The notes beneath the pieces are model-generated. The model ran no database searches. It was not told where the DNA came from and saw only the letters and a program-made list of their open reading frames with translations. From the NCBI RefSeq assembly GCF_937877005.1, contig NZ_CALEFV010000129.1, positions 1 to 9,981 of the forward strand: a stretch of DNA of 9,981 nt, read 5' to 3'. Source of the DNA: an uncultured Fibrobacter sp. GTDB taxonomy: Bacteria > Fibrobacterota > Fibrobacteria > Fibrobacterales > Fibrobacteraceae. The translations under genes and the position numbers were made by a program. Numbering within the stretch: position 1 is the first letter of the stretch; each line of letters starts with the position of its first letter. Positions 4,221-9,981 of this stretch are shown piece after piece.

Positions 4221-5958
4221 TACTTAAAATATCTTCCACAATCTGCCTGGGCGTGAGGCGGTTCCTTTCCATGAGTTCGCCGTAAGGGACCTTGTCGTAG
4301 AATTCCTTCTTGAGCCCCTTTACCAAAACGCGCATGTCGCTGTCGCCGTAGAAGCGGGCAATCTTCTCACCGAAGCCGCCATCGACCACGCCGTTTTCGA
4401 GCGTCACGACTACCTGGTGGTCGGCGCGCAGTCCTTCAAGCACTTCGCAGTCGACGCCCGTGGCAAATCGCGGGTTGATAATGGTGGCGTCGATTCCCTG
4501 CTTGGCAAGTTCTGCTGCAGCACTTTCAGCGAGAGCGTAGTAACTGCCGAGGCCGATCAGGGCCACCTTGCTTCCGCGCTTGTCAACCTTGAATGCGTTG
4601 AGCTTGGAGTAATCCTTGTCGAATGCCACATTCCTGTGCGAGACCCCGTTCGGGATGCGGATGGCCATCGGGTGTTCTGTCTGGTCAATCGCGTAATCCA
4701 TCATGGCGATGGCCTCTTCTACGCAAGTGGGGCAGAGGTAAACCAGGTTCGGGATGTTGCTCATCATCGCGATGTCAAAAATGCAGAGGTGCGTGGTATC
4801 GTTCATGCCGTCGGCACCGGACATGGTAATGAGCAGTGTGGCTGGGTTGTTGTTTGCGCACAGGTCCTGCGAAAGCTGGTCGTAGGTACGCTGGATGAAT
4901 GTACCGTGCGTGCTGTAGATGGGCTTGGCGCCGCCTTTGGCAAGGCCCGAGGCGAGTGCGACGGCGTGCTCTTCGGCGATGCCCACGTCAATAAACTGCT
5001 TGCCCGCTTCTTTACGGCGGTCGGCAAAGAATCCGATGCCTGCAGGTACTGCGGAATGGATTACGACCACCTTCGGGTCGGCCTTGATTTTTTTCATCAG
5101 GTATTCGCCGAGGATTGCACCGTAAGATTCGCCGTTGCCCCAGTTCACCACGCCGGTCGGGATGTCAAATGGTGCGGCCCAGTGGAAACCTTCCTTCGCG
5201 TTTTCGGCGAAGCTGTAGCCCTTGCCCTTGAGCGTGTGGATGTGCACCACCACGGGTTTCGTGGAATCTTTCACTTGCTTGAATGCCGCGATAAGCGATT
5301 CGATGTCGTTACCTTGTTCTACATACAGGTAGTCAAAGCCGAGGCTCTTGAAGTAATTGTTTTCGCTCTTGCCCTGCGTGGCGCGGAGTTCTGCGAGGCT
5401 CCCGTAAAGTCCGCCGTGGTTTTCGGCGATGGACATTTCGTTGTCGTTTACCACCACGATAAAGTTCGTCGCATATTCGCCCGCGTTGTCGAGGCCTTCG
5501 AACGCTTCGCCGCCGCTCAGGGAACCGTCACCGATGACTGCAATCACGTTGCCCTTTTCGCCCTTGATGTCGCGTGCGGTTGCTAGCCCGAGCGCTAGAC
5601 TCACGGAAGTCGAGGTGTGACCAATCATGAAATGGTCGTGTTCGCTTTCGCAGGGTTCGGTGTAGCCGGTGACGCTCCAGTACTTGTCCGGATTCAGGAA
5701 CGCTTCGGCGCGGCCTGTCAAAATCTTGTGCGTGTAGCTCTGGTGGCTTACATCGTAGACAATCTTGTCTTTGGGCGATTCAAAAACATAGTGCAGCGCG
5801 ATAGTCGGCTCCACGAATCCGAGGTTCGGTGCGAGGTGTCCGCCGCATTTTGAAATCTTGTTCAAAAGCGCCGTGCGTATTTCTGCCGCGAGTGCCTTGA
5901 GGCTTTCCGTGTCCATCTTCTTCACATCTGCAGGGGATGCAATCTTTTCTATCAGCAT
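4213..5958 (-). CDS. Dxs-like thiamine-diphosphate enzyme, non-canonical type (581 aa)
   Basis: The start is ATG 5958 with AAGGCGG (5970-5964) five bases upstream; an ATG at 6054 is in frame but has no support. Three transketolase-type domains are seen: the TPP domain has G-G-H-L (39-42; His41 matches Dxs His49), D-V-S-H-Q-S-Y-T-H-K (69-78) and G-D-G-S with N-D-N-E-M-S (143-176); the Pyr domain has D-V-G-I-A-E-E-H-A-V (324-333; Glu329 is the conserved acid); a C-terminal domain follows. Canonical Dxs joins pyruvate and glyceraldehyde 3-phosphate. Here key substrate positions differ: I-Y-S-T-F-L-Q-R becomes S-T-H-G-T-F-I-Q-R, so the usual Tyr is His351; G-A-D-G-P-T-H becomes G-A-D-G-M-N-D-T-T-H; and Y-P-R-G becomes I-P-N-G (434-438), losing an Arg that helps bind the substrate phosphate. 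It resembles a second, shorter Dxs class with V-T-G-Y-T and G-H-T-S-T-S-V-S. The reaction may therefore differ from DXP synthesis. Confidence 0.85.
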   Translation of the reverse strand: MLIEKIASPADVKKMDTESLKALAAEIRTALLNKISKCGGHLAPNLGFVEPTIALHYVFESPKDKIVYDVSHQSYTHKILTGRAEAFLNPDKYWSVTGYTEPCESEHDHFMIGHTSTSVSLALGLATARDIKGEKGNVIAVIGDGSLSGGEAFEGLDNAGEYATNFIVVVNDNEMSIAENHGGLYGSLAELRATQGKSENNYFKSLGFDYLYVEQGNDIESLIAAFKQVKDSTKPVVVHIHTLKGKGYSFAENAKEGFHWAAPFDIPTGVVNWGNGESYGAILGEYLMKKIKADPKVVVIHSAVPAGIGFFADRRKEAGKQFIDVGIAEEHAVALASGLAKGGAKPIYSTHGTFIQRTYDQLSQDLCANNNPATLLITMSGADGMNDTTHLCIFDIAMMSNIPNLVYLCPTCVEEAIAMMDYAIDQTEHPMAIRIPNGVSHRNVAFDKDYSKLNAFKVDKRGSKVALIGLGSYYALAESAAAELAKQGIDATIINPRFATGVDCEVLEGLRADHQVVVTLENGVVDGGFGEKIARFYGDSDMRVLVKGLKKEFYDKVPYGELMERNRLTPRQIVEDILSRP

Positions 5959-5988
5959 AAATACCGCCTTAAAGTTTTTCCTAACTAA

Positions 5989-5994
5989 AATATA
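5989..5994 (-). promoter_or_regulatory. Candidate -10 (TATATT) of the Dxs-like gene
   Basis: On the minus strand TATATT follows AGTTG and ends 30 bases before ATG 5958, leaving room for a short leader with the AAGGCGG ribosome site. No good -35 is placed 16-18 bases upstream. The hexamer matches those before hipB, rsmA, the glycosylase gene and sfsA. Confidence 0.35.
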
Positions 5995-6025
5995 CAACTT
6001 GAGAGATTTTTGCCGAAGAAAATAA

Positions 6026-6065
6026 TTGACATTTCTGGTTCGCAGAGGAAACACAACAATGTCAA
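6026..6065. repeat. Spaced inverted repeat TTGACATT ... AATGTCAA
   Basis: TTGACATT (6026-6033) and its exact reverse complement AATGTCAA (6058-6065) are separated by 24 bases, centre to centre 32 bp or about three helical turns. They lie 30-75 bp upstream of the predicted -10 of the Dxs-like gene and just beyond the rsmA terminator. They could be regulator half-sites or outward/inward -35-like TTGACA boxes. Confidence 0.4.
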
Positions 6066-6085
6066 ATGCATTATTTTATCAAAAC

Positions 6086-6102
6086 AATCAATTAAATTGA
6101 TT
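6086..6102 (-). terminator. AT-rich terminator-like hairpin after rsmA
   Basis: AATCAAT and ATTGATT form a 7-bp perfect stem around a 3-base loop. In the rsmA direction it is followed by GTTTTG. It begins 14 bases beyond the rsmA stop. The stem has only two G-C pairs, so it is a weak intrinsic terminator at best. Confidence 0.4.
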
Positions 6103-6116
6103 ATTTATCGAAATGA

Positions 6117-6896
6117 CTAGTGAACGATGACCCTGTAGAATTCCAGGAACTGCGAAGGCGAAAGTTCCTCGGCGCGCACGGTCGTGGGGTAATCCAGCAA
6201 CTCAATAGCTTCCTGGATTTTCTTCTTGTCGTAAGCCCGGCCGAAAGAATTCGCAAGCGTCTTCCTTTTCTGCGTAAAGGCGGCGCGTACGAAATCGAAG
6301 AAGCCTTCGGGGGCATCAAGCGGTTCTGCCTTGGGAGTGAGCAGCATGGTCGCGCTGTCGACATTGGGGCGCGGCGTAAAATGCTCGGGACCAATCTTGC
6401 GCAAGATTTGCGTATCGGCGTAGGCGGACACAAGCACGGAAAGGCTTCCGTAATTGCTGCTGCAAGGGGCAGCACAGATGCGTTCGGCGACTTCGAGTTG
6501 CACCATCCCCATGAAACCCTTGGTCATGTGAAGGCGCGGCATGAGACCCGCGATAATCGCGGTAGAGACATTGTAGGGCAAGTTGCCGGTAACCCACGGC
6601 TTTTCGTGAGAATCCAGGAACGCCTGCAGGTCGAATTTGAGGAAGTCGACGTTTTCGACATGGAAATTCTCGCGGCCCTGGAATTTTTGGTTCAAAAATT
6701 CAACGCACTGCTCGTCGATTTCGACGGCAGTGAGTTCCACGGCGCGGTCGAGCAGGTGTTCCGTGAGAGCGCCGTGCCCAGGGCCAATCTCCAGAACGGC
6801 CTCGCCGGCATTTGCGGGCAGGTCACCGGCGATCATCTGCGCGGTGGGAACGTCCAGGAAGTTCTGGCCAAATTTGCGGCGGCGTGCTCTATCCAT
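6117..6896 (-). CDS. rsmA: 16S rRNA (adenine-1518/1519-N6) dimethyltransferase
   Basis: 259 residues from ATG 6896, typical for RsmA/KsgA (about 260-275). The family start R-R-K-F-G-Q-N-F-L (6-14) immediately follows the initiator, which fixes the start despite open frame upstream to 7202. SAM-binding motif I is E-I-G-P-G-H-G-A-L-T (36-45), with V-E-I-D at 58-61. Catalytic motif IV is N-L-P-Y-N (105-109), and the C-terminal F-T-P-R-P-N-V-D-S-A (173-182) and F-x-Q-K-R-K-T-L-A-N-S (207-217) are typical. It dimethylates two adjacent adenines in helix 45 of 16S rRNA late in 30S assembly; its loss gives kasugamycin resistance. No Shine-Dalgarno site precedes the ATG, and a TATATT -10 ends only seven bases upstream, so the mRNA may be leaderless. 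It diverges from the glycosylase gene across 56 bp. Confidence 0.96.
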   Translation of the reverse strand: MDRARRRKFGQNFLDVPTAQMIAGDLPANAGEAVLEIGPGHGALTEHLLDRAVELTAVEIDEQCVEFLNQKFQGRENFHVENVDFLKFDLQAFLDSHEKPWVTGNLPYNVSTAIIAGLMPRLHMTKGFMGMVQLEVAERICAAPCSSNYGSLSVLVSAYADTQILRKIGPEHFTPRPNVDSATMLLTPKAEPLDAPEGFFDFVRAAFTQKRKTLANSFGRAYDKKKIQEAIELLDYPTTVRAEELSPSQFLEFYRVIVH

Positions 6897-6903
6897 GAAA
6901 CAG

Positions 6904-6909
6904 AATATA
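6904..6909 (-). promoter_or_regulatory. Candidate -10 (TATATT) of rsmA
   Basis: On the minus strand TATATT is followed by seven bases (CTGTTTC) and then the rsmA ATG. A start site at the normal distance from a -10 would fall on or next to the initiator A, so the transcript would be leaderless. TTTG lies 18 bases upstream of it, a possible FCB-type upstream element. Confidence 0.4.
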
Positions 6910-6932
6910 GAAAATAAAGTAGCCGAACAAAC

Positions 6933-6938
6933 TATATT
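6933..6938 (+). promoter_or_regulatory. Candidate -10 (TATATT) of the glycosylase gene
   Basis: TATATT ends 14 bases before ATG 6953, implying a leader of about seven bases. No Shine-Dalgarno sequence is present (the leader reads AAGCCTCC). It points away from the rsmA -10, 23 bases distant, in a very compact divergent promoter region. Confidence 0.4.
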
Positions 6939-6952
6939 TACGACAAGCCTCC

Positions 6953-7507
6953 ATGACAACGAAAAGCAGGACAGAGAACCGGAAGCCCCATGCCGCAACG
7001 AAAAACGCGCGCAGCCTCGTGACCCACGAGTTTCCGGCGCTATTCGACAGCAACTCCCGCGTACTGCTGCTCGGATCCATCCCTTCGCCGAAATCCCGCG
7101 AGCAGGGTTTCTATTACGGGCACCCTCAAAACCGATTCTGGAAGGTGATGGCACAGGTCCTGGGCGAAGAGACCCCCGAAACGATTCCGCAGAAAAAAGC
7201 AATGCTCAAGAAGCACCACGTGGCACTCTGGGACGTGCTCGAGAGCTGCACCATCGTGGGCGCATCCGACACGAGCATCGAGGATGTCGTACCGAACCGA
7301 ATCGGGGAACTTGTCAAAAAGTCAAAAGTCGCCCGGGTATTCTGTACCGGGGCAACCGCACATAAGCTATACCAGAAATACTGCGCCGCCGAAGTCGGCA
7401 TCGACGCCGTAAAGCTCCCCTCCACGTCGCCTGCCAACTGCGCCGTTTCTCTCGATAGGCTCGTCGAAACCTACCGGGAAATCCTGAACGCAGCGGACAA
7501 CTCCTAG
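6953..7507 (+). CDS. DNA-deoxyinosine/uracil glycosylase (UDG superfamily, family 6 type)
   Basis: 184 residues. The UDG fold is shown by V-L-L-L-G-S-I-P-S at 37-45 (motif 1), Y-Y-G-H-P-Q-N-R-F-W at 54-63, A-L-W-D-V at 91-95, a strand V-F-C-T-G-A-T-A at 129-136, and the closing motif L-P-S-T-S-P-A-N at 155-162. The G-H-P-Q-N-x-F-W and L-P-S-T-S-P-A-N pair is typical of the hypoxanthine-DNA glycosylase branch, which removes deaminated adenine from DNA to start base-excision repair; some members act on uracil or mismatches (Mug/TDG relatives). The first 21 residues (Lys/Arg/Thr-rich) are an extension beyond the usual start. ATG 6953 is the only ATG upstream of the fold. It shares a 56-bp divergent promoter region with rsmA and overlaps the VWA gene tail to tail by CTAG. 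Confidence 0.87.
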   Translation: MTTKSRTENRKPHAATKNARSLVTHEFPALFDSNSRVLLLGSIPSPKSREQGFYYGHPQNRFWKVMAQVLGEETPETIPQKKAMLKKHHVALWDVLESCTIVGASDTSIEDVVPNRIGELVKKSKVARVFCTGATAHKLYQKYCAAEVGIDAVKLPSTSPANCAVSLDRLVETYREILNAADNS

Positions 7508-7956
7508 GCTTTTTGGCGCTGACGGCGACGGAAATCGCCATCAACGTTTTCGGCCCACTTGCGATTCCTTTCGCTGCGATTATTGCGGATATCGCTCATG
7601 AGGCAGCATTGTGCTGCGTACATGACTCCGATTCCAGCTTCGTCGTTCACAAAGTTCGCGGCGCAATCCTCGTCGATCCCGTAATTCCTTGCAGTTTCGA
7701 TCGCATCGATATTGGCCCCTAGGAATATAAATTCCCAGCCGTACTTTTCCTTCTGACGTTTCACCATCTGGCGTACGCGATCGTGCAGCACTTCCATCTC
7801 GCCGTCAAAAAGTACCGTCGAAACGAAAGCCTCGCCTTCCTCCTTCTTCTGTTTTTCGATTGTGGTGTTGAATCCGCCGATGGTATCCTTCTCGAGCCCG
7901 CTCATGGAGCCGCTGCGGTCCAGGATAAAGACGATTTCGGTAAGTCCCTTTTTCAT
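7504..7956 (-). CDS. VWA-domain protein with a probable internal deletion (150 aa)
   Basis: The start is ATG 7956 with GGAGG (7966-7962) five bases upstream, preferred over ATG 7968. The N-terminus is a von Willebrand A domain: strand L-T-E-I-V-F-I-L, then MIDAS D-R-S-G-S-M (13-18), and the family string D-T-I-G-G-F-N (24-30), E-K-Q-K-K-E-E-G (34-41), V-S-T-V-L-F-D (45-51), V-L-H-D-R-V (56-61). Family members continue from here through about 65-70 residues that contain the T-A-L-L-D-A-I and T-D-G segments completing the metal site. In this protein H-D-R-V is followed directly by R-Q-M-V-K-R-Q-K-E-K-Y-G-W-E-F-I-F-L-G (62-80), which belongs after that block. The frame is kept. I infer an in-frame deletion around 7770-7777, so the MIDAS is probably incomplete. 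It lies downstream of a broken macro-domain gene. Confidence 0.8.
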   Translation of the reverse strand: MKKGLTEIVFILDRSGSMSGLEKDTIGGFNTTIEKQKKEEGEAFVSTVLFDGEMEVLHDRVRQMVKRQKEKYGWEFIFLGANIDAIETARNYGIDEDCAANFVNDEAGIGVMYAAQCCLMSDIRNNRSERNRKWAENVDGDFRRRQRQKA

Positions 7957-7980
7957 GATTGCCTCCATGCCGCTATTAAT

Positions 7981-8093
7981 GCGACTTTGGTGATGGTCGC
8001 CGGCTTAGTACATTCGCACCTTTACGTTTGCGACCGGTTAACGGAAGCAATAATAGATGTTGCTACGGAGGAATTGGTCGCCTACCAGGCGAC
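7981..8093. repeat. Cluster of alternating GTCGC/GCGAC pentamers upstream of the VWA gene
   Basis: GCGAC 7981-7985, GTCGC 7996-8000, GCGAC 8030-8034, GTCGC 8077-8081 and GCGAC 8089-8093 alternate in orientation within 113 bp. GGTCGC at 7995-8000 is matched by GCGACC at 8030-8035. At 8077-8093, GTCGCC-TACCA-GGCGAC is a 6-bp hairpin. The region (7957-8121) is otherwise non-coding. It could hold regulator sites or a structured leader of the VWA mRNA. Confidence 0.4.
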
Positions 8094-8097
8094 ATTT

Positions 8098-8114
8098 AAA
8101 AAAGGCTTTTTTTT
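8098..8114. terminator. A6-GGC-T8 hairpin after the macro-domain gene
   Basis: AAAAAA (8098-8103) and a T8 run (8107-8114) flank GGC. On the minus strand it lies eight bases past the TAA of the macro-domain gene and reads A8-GCC-T6, a weak intrinsic-terminator-like structure made only of A-T pairs. Confidence 0.3.
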
Positions 8115-8121
8115 GCAAAAT

Positions 8122-8969
8122 TTAGACACCCAGGGTCGGCTGCCCAAACTTGAAGAGCATGCTGTTGATTTCCCAGATATCGTACTTCTGCCGTTCAATG
8201 AAGTACATGACAATCAGGTCGCCCCTGTTGGATGGCGAAAGCGCAAGTTCGGCACGCGCGAGCAGGTCGGCAGTCTCGTCCATATTCAGGTGCAGGGCGA
8301 TGGCGAGCGCAAGCGCCGTCTTCTTGGTGGGTCTGTAGTTCACATTGCTGCGTATCTTGGAAAAATGCTTGCGGTCGAGATTTGCGCGTTTGTAGACTTC
8401 CACGTCGTCCTGATTCTTTTCGTGAATGAGGCTGAAGAGCTTGTCACAGAAGGTTTCGCACGGCCTTGCAAGAATATCCTCGAGGCTTTTGCCTTCGTCA
8501 AAATATTCCTTGCGAGAAAGCCCCGTAAAAATGCCACTACGGGATTCTTCAATGGCACAGAGCCTGTCTTCCGATTCGACGGGAGCATTTTGAGAAAAGG
8601 AAACCGGTAAACGCCGCTCGAGATCAGCGGAAACGCGATGGAAGTTGCCCCCAGTTCACGAGCCTTGGAAAGCGCCCCCAGGTAACAGTTTTCAAGGGAG
8701 AGAGCCTCGCCCGAGTTGCCGCCATTCCATTTGGGCCCTACCGTATGAATAATATATTTCGCCTTCAGGGCAAATGCCGGTGTCACTGCGATTCCGGATA
8801 CACAGATTTTGCCAACTTGCTCACGCGCCTTCAGAAGTTCGTCGTAGTCGGCAGCCTGAAAAATGTGATACTCCGCACCACCGCCACAAATGGGGAGCGG
8901 ATTTGCCGAATTCACGATGATGTCAGCTTTTACTTTCGAAATGTCGTCGCGGACAATTTTCAGGGGCAT
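8122..8969 (-). pseudogene. Macro-domain protein with C-terminal helical domain, frameshifted and internally deleted
   Basis: From ATG 8969 the frame gives a macro domain: M-P-L-K-I-V-R-D-D-I (1-10), A-D-I-I-V-N-S-A-N (15-23), G-G-G-A-E-Y (29-34), A-K-Y-I-I-H-T-V-G-P (70-79) and A-F-P-L-I-S-S-G-V-Y (112-121), the ADP-ribose-binding elements. After P124 (base 8598) the frame carries unrelated Ser/Lys/Arg-rich residues to a stop at 8340. In the -1 frame, from about 8597 to 8122, the C-terminal part appears: S-L-E-D-I-L-A-R (8486-8463), then N-L-D-R-K-H-F-S-K-I-R-S-N (8382-8344), T-A-L-A-L-A-I-A-L, and a final W-E-I-N-S-M-L-F-K-F-G-Q-P. In relatives these are one protein, with 60-70 more residues completing the macro fold. 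Here that piece is absent and the frame is shifted. A macro protein beside a VWA protein suggests a former ADP-ribose-linked pair. Confidence 0.75.
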
Positions 8970-9094
8970 AGGAGTTCTCTTGTTTTGTCGGTATTCAAAA
9001 TAAATAATTTTCACCCATACCTAATTTTTTTATTTTTCCTAGCGACAAAAGACGGCCTAGTTATAATCAATAACTAACAACGAAAGAGGTTTCT
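8970..9094. other. Divergent intergenic region with phosphohexomutase -10 candidate
   Basis: This 125-bp AT-rich spacer lies between the macro-domain gene and the phosphohexomutase gene. A perfect TATAAT at 9062-9067 reads toward the phosphohexomutase, 27 bases before its ATG; upstream is a T-rich tract (9022-9037) rather than a clear -35. The phosphohexomutase ribosome site AGAGG is at 9085-9089. The macro gene has only a weak ribosome site. Confidence 0.45.
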
Positions 9095-9981
9095 ATGAGC
9101 GTCTCGATGCAAGAGGTGATGAAACAGTCCGGCGTCGCATTCGGTACGAGCGGTGCCCGCGGCCTGGTGACCGCCATGACGGACCGCGTATGCTACGTCT
9201 ACGCGCGCTCCTTTATCAAGTACTGCGAGGCAAGCTACCAGTGCGAGCACACCATCGCCATCGCAGGCGACCTGCGCCCCAGTACCGAACGCATCCTCAA
9301 GGCCCTCGTGAAGGCAGGAACCGATTCCTCCTGGAAGGTTATCTACTGCGGTCGCATCCCGAGCCCGGCTATCGCACTTTACGGCCTAGACAAGGCTCTC
9401 CCCACCATCATGGTGACGGGCAGCCACATTCCCGCCGACCGTAACGGCATCAAGTTCAACCATCCGAAGGGCGAAATTTCCAAGAAGGACGAACAGGGAA
9501 TCGTCTCGCAGTCCGTCGACTTCGACGAATCGATCTTTGACGGCAACGGCATGCTCAAGGCCGCCCCGGAGCTCCCGTCTGTCGAAACGGAAGCCGAAGA
9601 GAATTACTGCAAGCGCTATCCGGAATTTTTCGGCACGAAGGCCTTGCAGGGGCTCACCATCGGTGTGTACCAGCACTCCGCCGTGGGCCGCGATATCGTA
9701 GTCAAGGTTCTCGAAAGCCTGGGTGCCACGGTGAAGCCGTTTGCACGCAGCGAAACCTTTATCCCGGTCGATACGGAAGCGATCCGTAAGGAAGACGAGG
9801 AACTCGCCCGCGACTTTGCGCACAAGGATTTCGTGGACGCCATCTTCAGCACCGACGGCGATTCCGACCGCCCGCTCCTGGCAGATGACGTTGGCATGTG
9901 GCTGCGCGGCGACGTGCTGGGCATCTTGGCTGCCCAGGCGCTTCACATCAAGCGCATTGCAACTCCGGTGAGTTGCAACAC
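9095..9981 (+). CDS. Alpha-D-phosphohexomutase (phosphomannomutase/phosphoglucomutase), 5' part
   Basis: The gene starts at ATG 9095, with AGAGG five bases upstream, and runs off the right edge after 295 codons, about 60% of a typical protein of this family. The N-terminal F-G-T-S-G-A-R-G (16-23) is the family phosphate-loop start. V-T-G-S-H-I-P-A-D-R-N-G-I-K-F (107-121) is the active-site loop with the phosphorylated Ser110, in the T-G-S-H-I-P variant of the usual T-A-S-H-N-P. T-D-G-D-S-D-R-P (253-260) is the magnesium-binding loop. Domain 1 is about 1-155 and domain 2 about 165-290. These enzymes interconvert hexose 6-phosphate and 1-phosphate through a 1,6-bisphosphate intermediate, feeding GDP-mannose, cell-envelope glycan or glycogen synthesis. 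Substrate choice depends on the sugar-binding loop in domain 3, which is outside the window, so mannose versus glucose cannot be decided. Confidence 0.92.
   Translation, partial: MSVSMQEVMKQSGVAFGTSGARGLVTAMTDRVCYVYARSFIKYCEASYQCEHTIAIAGDLRPSTERILKALVKAGTDSSWKVIYCGRIPSPAIALYGLDKALPTIMVTGSHIPADRNGIKFNHPKGEISKKDEQGIVSQSVDFDESIFDGNGMLKAAPELPSVETEAEENYCKRYPEFFGTKALQGLTIGVYQHSAVGRDIVVKVLESLGATVKPFARSETFIPVDTEAIRKEDEELARDFAHKDFVDAIFSTDGDSDRPLLADDVGMWLRGDVLGILAAQALHIKRIATPVSCN

Noticed and set aside
4417..5586. 389-codon plus-strand open frame
   Set aside because: It is antisense to the Dxs-like gene; it comes from that gene's codon bias (GC-rich third positions).
7995..8035. Integron attC-like site (GTTAAC with GGTCGC/GCGACC arms)
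   Set aside because: The required R-Y-Y-Y-A-A-C and G-T-T-R-R-R-Y core pair and spacing are not present.
7783..8610. 275-codon plus-strand open frame spanning the VWA/macro spacer
   Set aside because: It is antisense to recognisable VWA and macro-family sequence and has no good ribosome site.
8580..8610. Programmed -1 frameshift in the macro-domain gene
   Set aside because: No X-XXY-YYZ slippery heptamer is seen in the macro frame, and a piece of the macro fold is missing, which frameshifting alone would not explain.
9386..9946. 186-codon minus-strand open frame
   Set aside because: It is antisense to the phosphohexomutase, which has intact catalytic motifs.
1..9981. CRISPR array, tRNA or rRNA genes, insertion sequences
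   Set aside because: I found no regularly spaced repeats, no tRNA-like cloverleaf or CCA end, no rRNA sequence and no transposase in any frame.

Overview
The window looks like a chromosomal stretch of a Gram-negative bacterium of moderate GC content with AT-rich intergenic regions, and I suspect a Fibrobacter-like or other FCB-group rumen/gut organism. That placement is an inference from gene style, clear Shine-Dalgarno sites on several genes, and a recurring TATATT promoter element; no rRNA or marker gene here settles it. The odd length (9981 bases) and gene fragments at both edges suggest a whole metagenomic contig.

Layout. Bases 2-118 (+) hold a complete 38-residue phage XkdX-like tail protein. 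It meets, head-on and at an 18-bp perfect palindrome (94-111), the N-terminal part of a minus-strand superfamily-1 helicase/ATPase (start 893) whose homology stops just after Walker A. After a 250-bp AT-rich spacer comes a two-gene plus-strand unit: a HicA-like 93-aa protein (1144-1425) and a 37-aa Gly/Pro-rich peptide (1440-1553) with a strong ribosome binding site, closed by a terminator. sfsA follows (1683-2402, +). A hipB-hipA toxin-antitoxin operon (minus, 2472-4111) has an ATGA stop/start overlap and is bracketed by two copies of a degenerate 56-bp direct repeat exactly 1750 bp apart. Upstream of it is a second-type Dxs-like thiamine-diphosphate enzyme (minus, 4213-5958), then rsmA/ksgA (minus, 6117-6896), which diverges from a family-6 type DNA-deoxyinosine/uracil glycosylase gene (plus, 6953-7507).

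The glycosylase gene meets, tail to tail and sharing CTAG, a VWA-domain gene (minus, 7504-7956) that appears to lack about 65-70 central residues. Next is a macro-domain gene (minus, 8122-8969) broken by a -1 frameshift and loss of the end of the macro fold. The window ends inside a phosphohexomutase gene (plus, 9095 to the edge).

Biology. The window mixes housekeeping genes (rsmA, sfsA, phosphohexomutase, base-excision repair) with accessory or conflict-related pieces (helicase fragment, phage gene, HicA-like unit, hipBA, macro/VWA pair). Several accessory pieces are truncated or internally deleted. The points most worth checking are the palindromic helicase/phage junction, the repeats that frame hipBA, the small HicA-like/Gly-rich pair, the non-canonical Dxs paralogue, and the adjacent deletions in the VWA and macro genes.
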